Assembly: GCF_040654195.1 (NCBI RefSeq) | Contig: NZ_JBFAHM010000008.1 | Coordinates: 372,001 to 436,000 of the forward strand | Direction: 5' to 3' | Source of the DNA: Hamadaea sp013361475 | GTDB taxonomy: Bacteria; Actinomycetota; Actinomycetes; Mycobacteriales; Micromonosporaceae | DNA length: 64,000 bases | Part shown: piece after piece, positions 17,046 through 25,215 of the stretch | Layout: the number at the start of each line of letters is the position of its first letter | Position numbering within the stretch: position 1 is the first letter of the stretch | Position numbers and translations under genes: made by a program | The notes under the pieces: generated by a model | The model's input: only the letters and a program-made list of their open reading frames with translations | Database searches by the model: none | Told to the model about the DNA's origin: nothing

Positions 17046-17606
17046 TCAGCAGTAATCGGGCGCGGAGTTGTAGTAGGCCCGCCAGGAGCCTTGGCCCCCC
17101 GTCTGGTTCAGGATGACGTAGCCGTTCATGTACGACGGCGTGCTGAAGTCCCGCATCAGATACAGCACGTGGACCTTGCCGTGATACTGAGCGTTGCCCA
17201 CCGAGTCGCCGAGCGGGGCTTCGAGCTGGTCGTCCGCGCGGCCGAAGGTCTCGGTCCCGACGACTCCGTCGACGCCGACGCCGTGGTCGCGTTGCCAGTT
17301 CCTGGTGGTGGCCGTCGTGTTGGGGCCGAAGTCGCAGTCGACGTCGGCCACGTCGAACGTGGTCCCGTCGCTCTCCTTGGTGCCGTCGGCCCAGAGGATC
17401 CACTGCCACAGCAACGTCGCTCCGCTGAAGCGATGCGAGCTGGACGACAGCACCCCTTCGTCACCGAAGTCGTTCCTGATGGCGCCGGCCCCGGCGATGA
17501 AGCCTTCCGAGGTGTTGGCCTGCGCGGGTGCTGCGATCGTCAGGCTGGCGGCGATGGCGGCGGCCGAGGTGAAGGCCAGCAGGACGCGTTTTGTACGATT
17601 CCCCAT
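17046..17606 (-). CDS. Secreted peptidoglycan-binding-like protein
   Basis: 186 residues from the ATG at 17606, chosen because GGGAGG lies 7 nt upstream; an ATG at 17627 is less likely. The signal peptide (NRTKRVLLAFTSAAAIAASL, cleavage after APAQA) implies export. The mature part contains LWQWILWADG and TRNWQRDHGVGVDGVVGTET, the pattern of a peptidoglycan-binding domain 1 fold (F/W-Q-x5-DG-x-VG-x-T). Cysteines are at CDFGPN and the C-terminus. No catalytic motif is seen. It separates mltG from aroE, normally closer neighbours, and is divergent from aroE. Confidence 0.82.
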   Translation of the reverse strand: MGNRTKRVLLAFTSAAAIAASLTIAAPAQANTSEGFIAGAGAIRNDFGDEGVLSSSSHRFSGATLLWQWILWADGTKESDGTTFDVADVDCDFGPNTTATTRNWQRDHGVGVDGVVGTETFGRADDQLEAPLGDSVGNAQYHGKVHVLYLMRDFSTPSYMNGYVILNQTGGQGSWRAYYNSAPDYC

Positions 17607-17694
17607 GTCGTTCCTCCCGTGAGTCACCGGCCCCGGAATCGGAACCAGTGATCCATGAGAATACGGAAATACACGGGTTCGTAGGGGGTGCCGA

Positions 17695-18510
17695 ATGTCA
17701 GCCCAGCACAGGGCGGCCGTCCTCGGTCAGCCGATCGAGCACTCGCTGTCCCCGGTGATCCACAACGCCGGGTACGCCGCGGCAGGGCTCGGCGGGTGGG
17801 CGTACGAGCGGATCGAATGCTCGATCGACCGCTTGCCGGGGCTGATCGCGGAGCTGGGGCCGGAGTGGGCCGGTCTTTCCCTGACGATGCCGCTCAAGGA
17901 GGCTGGGCTGACCGTCGCCGACGAGGTAGCCCCGACCGCCGCCGCCCTCGGCGCCTGCAACACCCTCGTACGCCTGCCGTCCGGCGGCTGGCGTGCGGAG
18001 AACACCGACGCGCCTGGCATGGTGGACGCGTTGGGGTGGGCCGGAGTCACGAGCGCGCAGCGGGTGGCGATCCTCGGGGCTGGTGGCACCGCCCGTGCGG
18101 CGTTGGCAGCGGCCGGGGAGTTGAAGGCGGCTACCGTCGAGGTGCACGCGCGGCGGGCAGCGGCGGTGGACGAGCTGCGGCCGGTCGCGGAGCTGCTCGG
18201 CCTGCCGGAGCTGGTCCACGTGCCGTGGCCGTCGCCCGAGCAGGTCGCCGGAGCCGACGTCGTGGTGTCGACCTTGCCGTTCGGAGTCGCCGACGACCTC
18301 GTGGTGCCGTGGCGTGCCGAAACCGTTGTGTTCGACGCGGTCTACAAGCCTTGGCCGACCCCGTTGGCGGGATCGGCCGCGGCTGAGGGCTGCCGGATCG
18401 TGTCGGGCCTCGACCTGCTGCTGGCCCAGGCGGTGCACCAGTTCGAGATGTTCACGGGGGTCAGCGCGCCGGTCGAGGCCATGCGGACGGCCCTCTTCAC
18501 CGCCGCCTGA
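17695..18510 (+). CDS. aroE: Shikimate dehydrogenase
   Basis: Reduces 3-dehydroshikimate to shikimate with NADPH. Motifs: substrate-binding HSLSPVIHNAGY (near 16-27), the catalytic Lys in LSLTMPLKE, NTD in AENTDAPG, and the nucleotide loop ILGAGGTARA. The C-terminal GLDLLLAQAVHQFEMFTG is standard. 271 residues is normal. A GGGGGT stretch precedes the ATG. It is followed by palindrome A2 and a convergent UvrA-like gene rather than by aroC. Confidence 0.95.
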   Translation: MSAQHRAAVLGQPIEHSLSPVIHNAGYAAAGLGGWAYERIECSIDRLPGLIAELGPEWAGLSLTMPLKEAGLTVADEVAPTAAALGACNTLVRLPSGGWRAENTDAPGMVDALGWAGVTSAQRVAILGAGGTARAALAAAGELKAATVEVHARRAAAVDELRPVAELLGLPELVHVPWPSPEQVAGADVVVSTLPFGVADDLVVPWRAETVVFDAVYKPWPTPLAGSAAAEGCRIVSGLDLLLAQAVHQFEMFTGVSAPVEAMRTALFTAA

Positions 18511-18569
18511 CAAACCGCTGCACGGGCCCGGCCCGCTTTCGCGCCGACTCGCTTTCGCGCCGGCTTTCG

Positions 18570-18630
18570 GCTGGATCAGGGATCCGGGTCGAATCTTGGC
18601 CCAAGATTCGACCGAGAACCCTGATCCAGC
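18570..18630. repeat. Family A palindrome, copy A2 (convergent intergenic)
   Basis: 61-bp element with 30-nt arms around one central base; 27 of 30 positions pair. The left arm opens GCTGGATCAGGGATCCGGGT and the whole left arm is identical to the reverse complement of the right arm of copy A3. It lies between the convergent aroE and UvrA-like genes. Confidence 0.9.
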
Positions 18631-18665
18631 GCGGCCCGCGGCGGAGAGGGCGCCATCAGGGGACG

Positions 18666-21014
18666 TTAGGCGCCGATGTAGCGGGACAGGTGCTCGCCGG
18701 TCAGGGTCGAGCGCTTCTTCACGAGGTCGGCGGGGGTCCCTTCGTAGACGATCCGGCCACCGTCGTGACCCGCGCCCGGCCCGAGGTCGATGATCCAGTC
18801 GGCGTGGGCCATGACGGCCTGGTGGTGCTCGATGACGATCACCGACTTGCCGGCGTCGACCAGCCGGTCGAGCAACCCGAGTAGGTGCTCGACGTCGGCG
18901 AGGTGCAGGCCGTTGGTCGGCTCGTCGAGCACGTAGACGCCGCCCTTCTCGGCCATGTGCACGGCCAGCTTGAGGCGCTGCCGTTCGCCGCCGGACAGGG
19001 TGGTCAACGGCTGGCCGAGGCTCAGGTAGCCGAGGCCGACGTCGGCCAGCCGGTCGAGGATCGCGTGCGCGGCCGGCGTACGCGCTTCGCCGGAGCCGAA
19101 GAACTCCTCGGCCTCCGTCACCGGCATCGCCAGCACTTCGGCGATGTTCCGGCCGCCGAGGCGGTAATCGAGGACGGACGCCTGGAAGCGCTTGCCCTCG
19201 CATTCCTCGCAGACCGTCGCGACCTGCGCCATGATGCCGAGGTCGGTGTAGATGACCCCGGCGCCGTTGCAGGCCGGGCAGGCGCCCTCGGAGTTGGCGC
19301 TGAACAGGGCCGGCTTCACGCCGTTGGCCTTCGCGAAGGCCTTGCGGATCGGGTCGAGCAGACCCGTGTAGGTGGCCGGATTGCTGCGCCGGGAACCCCG
19401 GATGCCCGTCTGGTCGACGCTCACCACGCCGTCGAGTTTGGATACCGAGCCGTGGATCAGCGAACTCTTGCCGGAGCCCGCCACCCCGGTCACCACCACC
19501 AGTACGCCCAACGGAATGTCGACGTCCACGTTCTGGAGGTTGTGCGTACCGGCTTTGCGGATCTCCAGCTTGCCGGTCGGCTTGCGTACCTTGGCCTTGA
19601 GCGCGGCCCGGTCGTCGAGGTGCCGGCCGGTCAGCGTCCCGCTGGCACGCAGACCCTCGACGGTGCCCTCGAACATCACCTCGCCACCGGCCGACCCCGC
19701 ACCGGGACCGAGGTCGACGACGTGGTCGGCGATCGCGATCGCCTCCGGCTTGTGCTCGACCACCAGGACCGTGTTGCCCTTGTCGCGCAACCGCTGGAGG
19801 AGGTTGTTCATCCGCTGGATGTCGTGCGGGTGCAGGCCGATCGTGGGCTCGTCGAACACGTAGGTCACGTCGGTCAGCGAGGAGCCGAGGTGCCGGATCA
19901 TCTTCGTCCGCTGCGCCTCACCGCCCGACAGCGTGCCCGACGGCCGATCGAGGGACAGGTAGCCGAGGCCGATCTCGACGAACGAGTCCAGCGTCTGCTG
20001 CAACGCGGTCAGCAGGGGAGCGACCGACGGCTCGCCGAGACCGCGTACCCACTCGGAGAGGTCGCTGATCTGCATCGCGCAGGCGTCGGCGATGGTGATG
20101 CCCTTGATCTTCGACGACCGGGCGGGCGCGGCGAGCCGGGTCCCCTCGCACTCCGGGCAGGTCGTGAACGTGACGGCCCGCTCGACGAAGGCCCGGATGT
20201 GCGGCTGCAGGGCGTCGACGTCCTTGGACAGGAACGACTTCTGAATCTTCGGGATCAGGCCCTCGTAGGTGAGGTTGATGCCCTCGACCTTGATCTTGGT
20301 CGGCTCCTTGCGGAGCAGGTCGTCCAGTTCCTTCTTGGTGAACTTCTTGATCGGCTTGTCCGGGTCGAAGAACCCGCAACCGCGATAGATCCGGCCGTAC
20401 CAGCCGTCCATGCTGTATCCGGGGATGGTCAAGGCGCCCTCGTTGAGCGACTTCGTCTCGTCGAAGAGCGCCGTGAGGTCGAAGTCGCTGACCGAGCCCA
20501 TGCCCTCACACCGCGGGCACATGCCGCCGGTGCTGGTGCGGGTGAACGTCTCGGTCTTGCCCTCGCCGCGCTCGACGGTGATCGCACCGGTGCCGCTGAC
20601 CGAGGGGACGTTGAAGGAGAACGCGTTGGGCGAGCCGATGTGCGGCTGCCCCAGCCGGCTGAACAGGATGCGCAGCATGGCGTTGGCGTCGGTGGCGGTG
20701 CCGACGGTCGAGCGGACGTTGGCGCCCATCCGCTCCTGGTCCACGATGATCGCGGTGGTCAGCCCGTCGAGGACGTCGACCTCGGGGCGCGACAGCGTCG
20801 GCATGAAACCCTGGACGAAGGCGCTGTAGGTCTCGTTGATCATCCGCTGCGACTCGGCGGCGATCGTGTCGAACACCAGCGAACTCTTGCCCGATCCGGA
20901 CACCCCGGTGAACACGGTCAGCCGGCGCTTGGGGATCTCGATGCTGACGTCCTTGAGATTGTTCTCGCGTGCTCCGTGCACCCGGATCAAGTCATGGCTG
21001 TCGGCAGCGTGCAT
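18666..21014 (-). CDS. UvrA-like ABC ATPase (UvrA2/DrrC class)
   Basis: Tandem-ABC DNA-binding ATPase related to excinuclease subunit A. At 782 residues from the ATG at 21014 (behind GGGACGGAG) it is shorter than UvrA (about 950), consistent with the UvrA2 class that lacks the UvrB-binding insertion. Present are Walker A GVSGSGKSSL and GVAGSGKSSL, signatures LSGGEAQR and LSGGERQR, and CxxC zinc modules CPRCEGMG, CPECEG, CPACNGAG/CEECEG. Relatives act in DNA damage tolerance or in self-resistance to intercalating drugs. It heads away from aroE and neighbours export genes. Confidence 0.93.
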   Translation of the reverse strand: MHAADSHDLIRVHGARENNLKDVSIEIPKRRLTVFTGVSGSGKSSLVFDTIAAESQRMINETYSAFVQGFMPTLSRPEVDVLDGLTTAIIVDQERMGANVRSTVGTATDANAMLRILFSRLGQPHIGSPNAFSFNVPSVSGTGAITVERGEGKTETFTRTSTGGMCPRCEGMGSVSDFDLTALFDETKSLNEGALTIPGYSMDGWYGRIYRGCGFFDPDKPIKKFTKKELDDLLRKEPTKIKVEGINLTYEGLIPKIQKSFLSKDVDALQPHIRAFVERAVTFTTCPECEGTRLAAPARSSKIKGITIADACAMQISDLSEWVRGLGEPSVAPLLTALQQTLDSFVEIGLGYLSLDRPSGTLSGGEAQRTKMIRHLGSSLTDVTYVFDEPTIGLHPHDIQRMNNLLQRLRDKGNTVLVVEHKPEAIAIADHVVDLGPGAGSAGGEVMFEGTVEGLRASGTLTGRHLDDRAALKAKVRKPTGKLEIRKAGTHNLQNVDVDIPLGVLVVVTGVAGSGKSSLIHGSVSKLDGVVSVDQTGIRGSRRSNPATYTGLLDPIRKAFAKANGVKPALFSANSEGACPACNGAGVIYTDLGIMAQVATVCEECEGKRFQASVLDYRLGGRNIAEVLAMPVTEAEEFFGSGEARTPAAHAILDRLADVGLGYLSLGQPLTTLSGGERQRLKLAVHMAEKGGVYVLDEPTNGLHLADVEHLLGLLDRLVDAGKSVIVIEHHQAVMAHADWIIDLGPGAGHDGGRIVYEGTPADLVKKRSTLTGEHLSRYIGA

Positions 21015-21115
21015 CGTCACTCCGTCCCTCGTGTCTGACTCGGTCGGACCAAAGTAGCCGGGACCGCCGACAATCGGCGGACCCGGCTCACTGCGACCGG
21101 TTACTTGTCCCAGAG

Positions 21116-21472
21116 TCACTTGTCCTCGAGGAGGCCCAGCACGTTGCCGTCGGCGTCGGTGAACGTGGCCACCGTGCGGCCGGGGCCGACCTCGCGCGGC
21201 TCGTCCTTCACCTTCCCGCCCGCGGCGGTGATCTCCGCCAGCTTCGCGGCGATGTCCGAGACGTGCCAGTACGCCACCGGCGACGACATGCTCTGCGGCC
21301 CGCCCTGCGGCACGAGTCCGATGTGCTGGCCCGCGAGGTCGTAGCCGACGTAGTACTCCGAGTCGGCCTGCGGCTCGATGCCGAGCAGCGCGGTGTAGAC
21401 CGCCTTCGCGGCCGCCAGATCGGACACCGGGTGCAGAACGGTCTTGATGCCCTCGTTGGAGACGTCAGTCAT
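21116..21472 (-). CDS. VOC-family (glyoxalase-fold) protein
   Basis: 118-residue vicinal-oxygen-chelate protein: LHPVSDLAAAKAVYTALLG at the N-terminus and ATFTDADGNVLGLLE at the C-terminus mark the two paired beta-alpha modules. Members include lyases, dioxygenases and drug-binding resistance proteins; the histidine/glutamate metal set is incomplete here (His14 present, final Glu in LLED), so function is open. AGGAGT precedes the ATG. It shares orientation with the UvrA-like gene, 100 bp away. Confidence 0.85.
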   Translation of the reverse strand: MTDVSNEGIKTVLHPVSDLAAAKAVYTALLGIEPQADSEYYVGYDLAGQHIGLVPQGGPQSMSSPVAYWHVSDIAAKLAEITAAGGKVKDEPREVGPGRTVATFTDADGNVLGLLEDK

Positions 21473-21571
21473 GGTTACTCCTAGTCGACGATTTGCCCTC
21501 TGAGCTCACGCTACGTGCTGGGAGTGGGCCGTGCTTCTCCATTCCTGATGGATCCTCAACCGACTGCTTGG

Positions 21572-21644
21572 TGATCATTGCGCCAGCCATGCTGTGAGAA
21601 CGGACATTTCGCAGCGCGAAACAGCATGGCTGGCGCAATGATCA
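21572..21644 (+). repeat. Family B 73-bp element, copy B1
   Basis: Perfect 23-bp inverted arms (21572-21594 and 21622-21644, opening TGATCATTGCGCCAGCCATG) enclose a 27-nt loop containing GGACATTT and an inner hairpin TTTCGC-AGC-GCGAAA. The right end provides the TGA stop codon of the leftward MFS gene (21642-21644). Confidence 0.93.
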
Positions 21645-22871
21645 GGCGAAGGAGAGCGGGCGCTGAGCCCGCGTCAGCAGGGAGACCACGACCAGCGAGG
21701 CGAACGCGAAGCCGAGCATCACGGCCGCCATGGGCACGCCGCTCGCGGCGCCCAGTGCGGCGACGAGCGGGCCGGCGACGGCGCTGATGGCGGACTGGGT
21801 CGCGCCCATGAAGGCGGCGGCCGTCCCGGCCATCTCGGGGTGCTGGTCGAGCGCGAGGGCGGTGCTGTTCGGGAAGACCACGCCCAGGCTGCCGATGAAC
21901 AGGAACAGCGGGATCATCACCAGTGGCAGGCTGCCCGCCTCCGCCCCGGCCACCAGCACGGCGGTCGCTCCCAGCCCGATGAACAGCGCGGTGAAGAGCA
22001 GGGTGCGGGGCGTACGGCGGCCGACGATGCGGGCCGAGATCTGCCCGGCGGTGACCAGGGCGATCGCGTTGAGCCCGAAGATCAGGCCGTAGGTCTGCGG
22101 CGACACTCCGAAGACGTCCTGGAGGACGAACGAACTGCCGGACAGGTAGGCGAAGAGTCCGGCGAAGCTGAGTCCACCGGCCAGCGAGTAGCCCAGGTAA
22201 CGGCGGTCGGTGGCCAGCTGGCCGAAGCCGCGCAGCACCGTCGTCAGCCCACCCGGCCGCCGAGCCGAGGAGGGCAGGGTCTCCGGCAGGAATCGAAGGA
22301 TCGCGACGCCCAACAGCACCCCGTAGATCGCCAGCAGCACGAAGATGCCGCGCCAGCTGGTGTACCGCAGGACCGCCGCGCCGACGGTCGGGGCCACCAC
22401 CGGCGCGACGCCGAAGACGAGCAGGATGCGCGACAGATAGCGGGAGGCCTCGGCCCCCGAGTAGAGGTCACGGACGACCGCGCGGGAGATCGCCGTGCCG
22501 AACCCGCCGCCGATGCCCTGAAGCAGCCGCAACGCCACCAGGATCGGAATGCTGGGGGCGAACGCGATGAGCACCGAGGTGACCGCGAACAGGGCCGTTC
22601 CGGCCAGCACCGGGCCGCGCCGGCCGAACCGGTCCGAGATCGGCCCGCCCAGCAACTGCCCGATGCCGAGGCCCACCAGCGCCGCGGTCAGCGTGAGCTG
22701 CACCTCGGCCGGGGCCACGGTCAGGTCGTCGGCGATCGCGGGGAAGGCCGGCAGGTACATGTCGAAGGAGAACGCGCCGACCGCGCTCAATCCACCTAGG
22801 ACGGTCAAGAGCAGGCCAGGTCGCACACGCACGGTCACATGCTCCGCCAACGCGTCGCTCATTCTTTCCAT
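21642..22871 (-). CDS. MFS drug exporter, Bcr/CflA type
   Basis: Twelve-helix drug:H+ antiporter of about 409 residues. FSFDMYLPAFPAIADDL in helix 1 and LLGGPISDRFGRRGPVLAG in loop 2-3 are Bcr/CflA hallmarks, and LRLLQGIGGGFGTAISRAVV is the motif C/D region. Substrate unknown. The start may be 22871 or the ATG at 22862, which has GGAAAG very close. Its stop codon is supplied by repeat copy B1. A second MFS gene lies 27 bp upstream in the same direction. Confidence 0.9.
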   Translation of the reverse strand: MERMSDALAEHVTVRVRPGLLLTVLGGLSAVGAFSFDMYLPAFPAIADDLTVAPAEVQLTLTAALVGLGIGQLLGGPISDRFGRRGPVLAGTALFAVTSVLIAFAPSIPILVALRLLQGIGGGFGTAISRAVVRDLYSGAEASRYLSRILLVFGVAPVVAPTVGAAVLRYTSWRGIFVLLAIYGVLLGVAILRFLPETLPSSARRPGGLTTVLRGFGQLATDRRYLGYSLAGGLSFAGLFAYLSGSSFVLQDVFGVSPQTYGLIFGLNAIALVTAGQISARIVGRRTPRTLLFTALFIGLGATAVLVAGAEAGSLPLVMIPLFLFIGSLGVVFPNSTALALDQHPEMAGTAAAFMGATQSAISAVAGPLVAALGAASGVPMAAVMLGFAFASLVVVSLLTRAQRPLSFA

Positions 22872-22898
22872 TTCTTGATACGCCGAGAGTAGTGATCG

Positions 22899-24137
22899 TC
22901 ACACGACAGGTCGGGGCGACCGCAACTCCGTGACGCCTCGTACCAGGAAGACGCCGTACGTCGAGGCGACCATCACGAAGACGGCGATCGCCACGAAGGC
23001 GCCCATGCCGATGGTGGAGGCGAGCAGCGGCGCGACCGCGATCGCGATGGGCTGGAGGGCGAAGTTGCCGATGGACTCCAGCGAGAAGACCCGGCCGTGC
23101 ACCTCGGCGGGGAACTCGGTCTGCAGCGCGGTGAACCAGAGCACGAAGAAGATGCCGATCCCGCCCCAGGCCAGAATCTCGACCAGGCACCACAGCGGCA
23201 GCGACACCGGCAGGGCCAGGCAGAGCGGGAGGATGGCGCAGGGCACCAGGGCGTTCATCGCCCACAGCCCCGGGCGGTTCGTCCGGATCTTCCCGGCGAC
23301 GGCCGAGCCCAGCATCATCCCGATGGACGCGGAGGCCGACAGCCACCCGTACGCCTCCGGCCCCCAGCGCTGCTGGCTGACGATCGGGACGAGCGCGTAA
23401 TTGGGGGCGAACAGGAAGAACACCTGCAACGTCCCCTGAATCATGATCACCAGCGCCCAGGGGCGGCGGCGTACCTCCTGCACGCCGTCGCGGGCCTCGG
23501 CGAGCACGGCGCGTACGCCCGGCTGCACATCCCCCGTCCGCAGGGCGGGCAGCCGCAGCCAGAGCAGCGTCACCAGGCTGACGGCGTAGGTGGCGAGGTC
23601 GACGACGAACGCGCCCCGGGCGCCGACCGTCGCGATCAGTACGCCGCCGAGCAGCGCGCCGCCGGCCGCACCCAGCCGTTTCGTCGCCGATTCGAGCGCG
23701 TTCGCCTTCTGCAGCAGCTCCGCCGGGACGACCTGCGGCATGGCGGCCCGGTGCGCGGGCTGATAGATCGCGCCACCCACGCCGACCAGACAGGCGGCCG
23801 CCATGAGCAGCGCCAGCGGCCCGGACTGGGCGAAGGCGAGGAATCCGGCGACCCCGACGACGCAGACGGCGTCCGAGATCGCCATGACCACGCTGCGGGA
23901 GTAGCGGTCGGCGATCACCCCGCCGAACAGCAACAGCAGCACGCCGGCCAGCGCCTGAGCCGCGATCACCAGGCCGAACGCGGCCGGTCCCCGGGCCGGC
24001 AGGACGAGCGCGGGCAGGGCGATCAGGGAGACCGAACTCCCGACGACGCTGGTCACCTGGCCGAGCCAGAAGGTCAGATAACGGGGGTACGCGAAGAGGT
24101 CGCGATAGCTCGGCGGGGCGGTGTCGGCGGTGGTCAC
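22899..24137 (-). CDS. MFS transporter (MFS_3 / EntS-like)
   Basis: 412-residue transporter of the DHA3-like group: YLTFWLGQVTSVVGSSVSLIA in helix 1 and GGVIADRYSRSVVMAISD in loop 2-3 are diagnostic. IYQPAHRAAMPQVVPAELLQ is the conserved segment after helix 4. Relatives export siderophores, macrolides or tetracyclines; the substrate is not predictable. It lies between a methyltransferase gene (31 bp upstream) and the Bcr/CflA-type exporter (27 bp downstream), an apparent three-gene leftward operon. Confidence 0.9.
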   Translation of the reverse strand: MTTADTAPPSYRDLFAYPRYLTFWLGQVTSVVGSSVSLIALPALVLPARGPAAFGLVIAAQALAGVLLLLFGGVIADRYSRSVVMAISDAVCVVGVAGFLAFAQSGPLALLMAAACLVGVGGAIYQPAHRAAMPQVVPAELLQKANALESATKRLGAAGGALLGGVLIATVGARGAFVVDLATYAVSLVTLLWLRLPALRTGDVQPGVRAVLAEARDGVQEVRRRPWALVIMIQGTLQVFFLFAPNYALVPIVSQQRWGPEAYGWLSASASIGMMLGSAVAGKIRTNRPGLWAMNALVPCAILPLCLALPVSLPLWCLVEILAWGGIGIFFVLWFTALQTEFPAEVHGRVFSLESIGNFALQPIAIAVAPLLASTIGMGAFVAIAVFVMVASTYGVFLVRGVTELRSPRPVV

Positions 24138-24168
24138 GCCGCCATCCTGCTGTTTTCGGCGACGGTGA

Positions 24169-24771
24169 TCAAACCGGTTTGGCCGCGCGTACGCCCAGCC
24201 ACGCCCGGTGATGTGACCGGTGCGCCGCCTCGACGACGGTCAGCCCGGCCCCAGCCATCAGCGCGGAGAGCGATTCGAGCCGGTGGTACGCGAACCACCG
24301 CAACCCGTCGCCGCCATAACCATGGCGCTCCCAGCGCTCGCCGTCCCCTTCGGCGACCACGAGGTGCACCGCTCCGCCCGGCCGCACCACGCGGGCGAAC
24401 TCGGCCAGGACACGGGGAACGTCGGCGTGGGGGATGTGGAGCAGCGCCGCCTGGCACCACAGCCCGTCGAGGCACCCGTCCCGCAGCGGCAGCGTACGCA
24501 TGTCGGCCTGGGCCACCCCCGGTTGCCCACCGGCACGCAGCATCTCGGCCGACAGGTCCAGTCCGACCGCGCGGAAGCCGATCGCCCGCAGCAGAGCCAG
24601 ATCCCGGCCGGGCCCACAGCCGACGTCGGCCACCCGAGAACCCGTGGAAACGCGGCCGGCCAGCCAGTTCAGGTCGTCCGTCAACTCCGGATAGCCCGCC
24701 GCCTGCGCCTCGGCGAACCGCGCGGCGATCACGTCGTACGTCGATCGGGTAACGGACACCGCGTCGGCCAT
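24169..24771 (-). CDS. Class I SAM-dependent methyltransferase
   Basis: 200 residues, Methyltransf_11/25-like. The SAM-binding glycine loop is VADVGCGPGRDLALL (near 48-62), the acidic residue follows in AVGLDLSAEML, and LPLRDGCLDGLWCQAALLHI is motif post-II/IV. No substrate-binding feature identifies the target. It leads the leftward operon with two MFS exporters, a common arrangement for resistance or small-molecule modification genes; that link is inference. Confidence 0.87.
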   Translation of the reverse strand: MADAVSVTRSTYDVIAARFAEAQAAGYPELTDDLNWLAGRVSTGSRVADVGCGPGRDLALLRAIGFRAVGLDLSAEMLRAGGQPGVAQADMRTLPLRDGCLDGLWCQAALLHIPHADVPRVLAEFARVVRPGGAVHLVVAEGDGERWERHGYGGDGLRWFAYHRLESLSALMAGAGLTVVEAAHRSHHRAWLGVRAAKPV

Positions 24772-24851
24772 GGCGTGGAGCGTACGCCCGGCGTTAATGT
24801 TGCCGCTCCCCGTGCGGGCGACAATCTGGTGGGACGCTGGTGGGAGGCCGG

Positions 24852-25115
24852 TTGGACGCCGTGGAGCTGCAGCGGCTGCATCGACTCGTCATCGAGTTCC
24901 TCGGTGACGTCGCGGTCGACGTGCTGGACTATCCGACCGGTGCGATCGCCGTGACGATCTACCGCCACAACCGGGTCGCCGTCCTCGACGGGATGGCCGA
25001 CCGGTCGCAGTGGGGCGTCACGGTCATCACCGAGCCCGAGTACATCCACGCGGGCTACGACCAGGTCTTCGAAACCCTCGCCGAGGCCCTCGCATACCTC
25101 CGCGACCGCACCTGA
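24852..25115 (+). CDS. Small conserved-looking protein, function unknown
   Basis: About 87 residues from a TTG behind GGGAGG; a GTG at 24840 or 24861 is possible. Composition is globular and soluble, with alternating strand-like segments (GDVAVDVLDYPTGAIAVTIY, WGVTVITEPEYIHAG) and a C-terminal helix (FETLAEALAYLRDRT). I do not recognise the family. Third-position GC is coding-like. It stands alone between the leftward exporter block and aroC. Confidence 0.6.
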   Translation: MDAVELQRLHRLVIEFLGDVAVDVLDYPTGAIAVTIYRHNRVAVLDGMADRSQWGVTVITEPEYIHAGYDQVFETLAEALAYLRDRT

Positions 25116-25215
25116 CCCGGCGACGCGTCGCAGGTACGCCGCTGGGCGTACCCCAATGTGAGACGCGGGGCACGGCGTGGCGAAGGCCGCCCGCGGCGCG
25201 TGACAGACTGATCAG

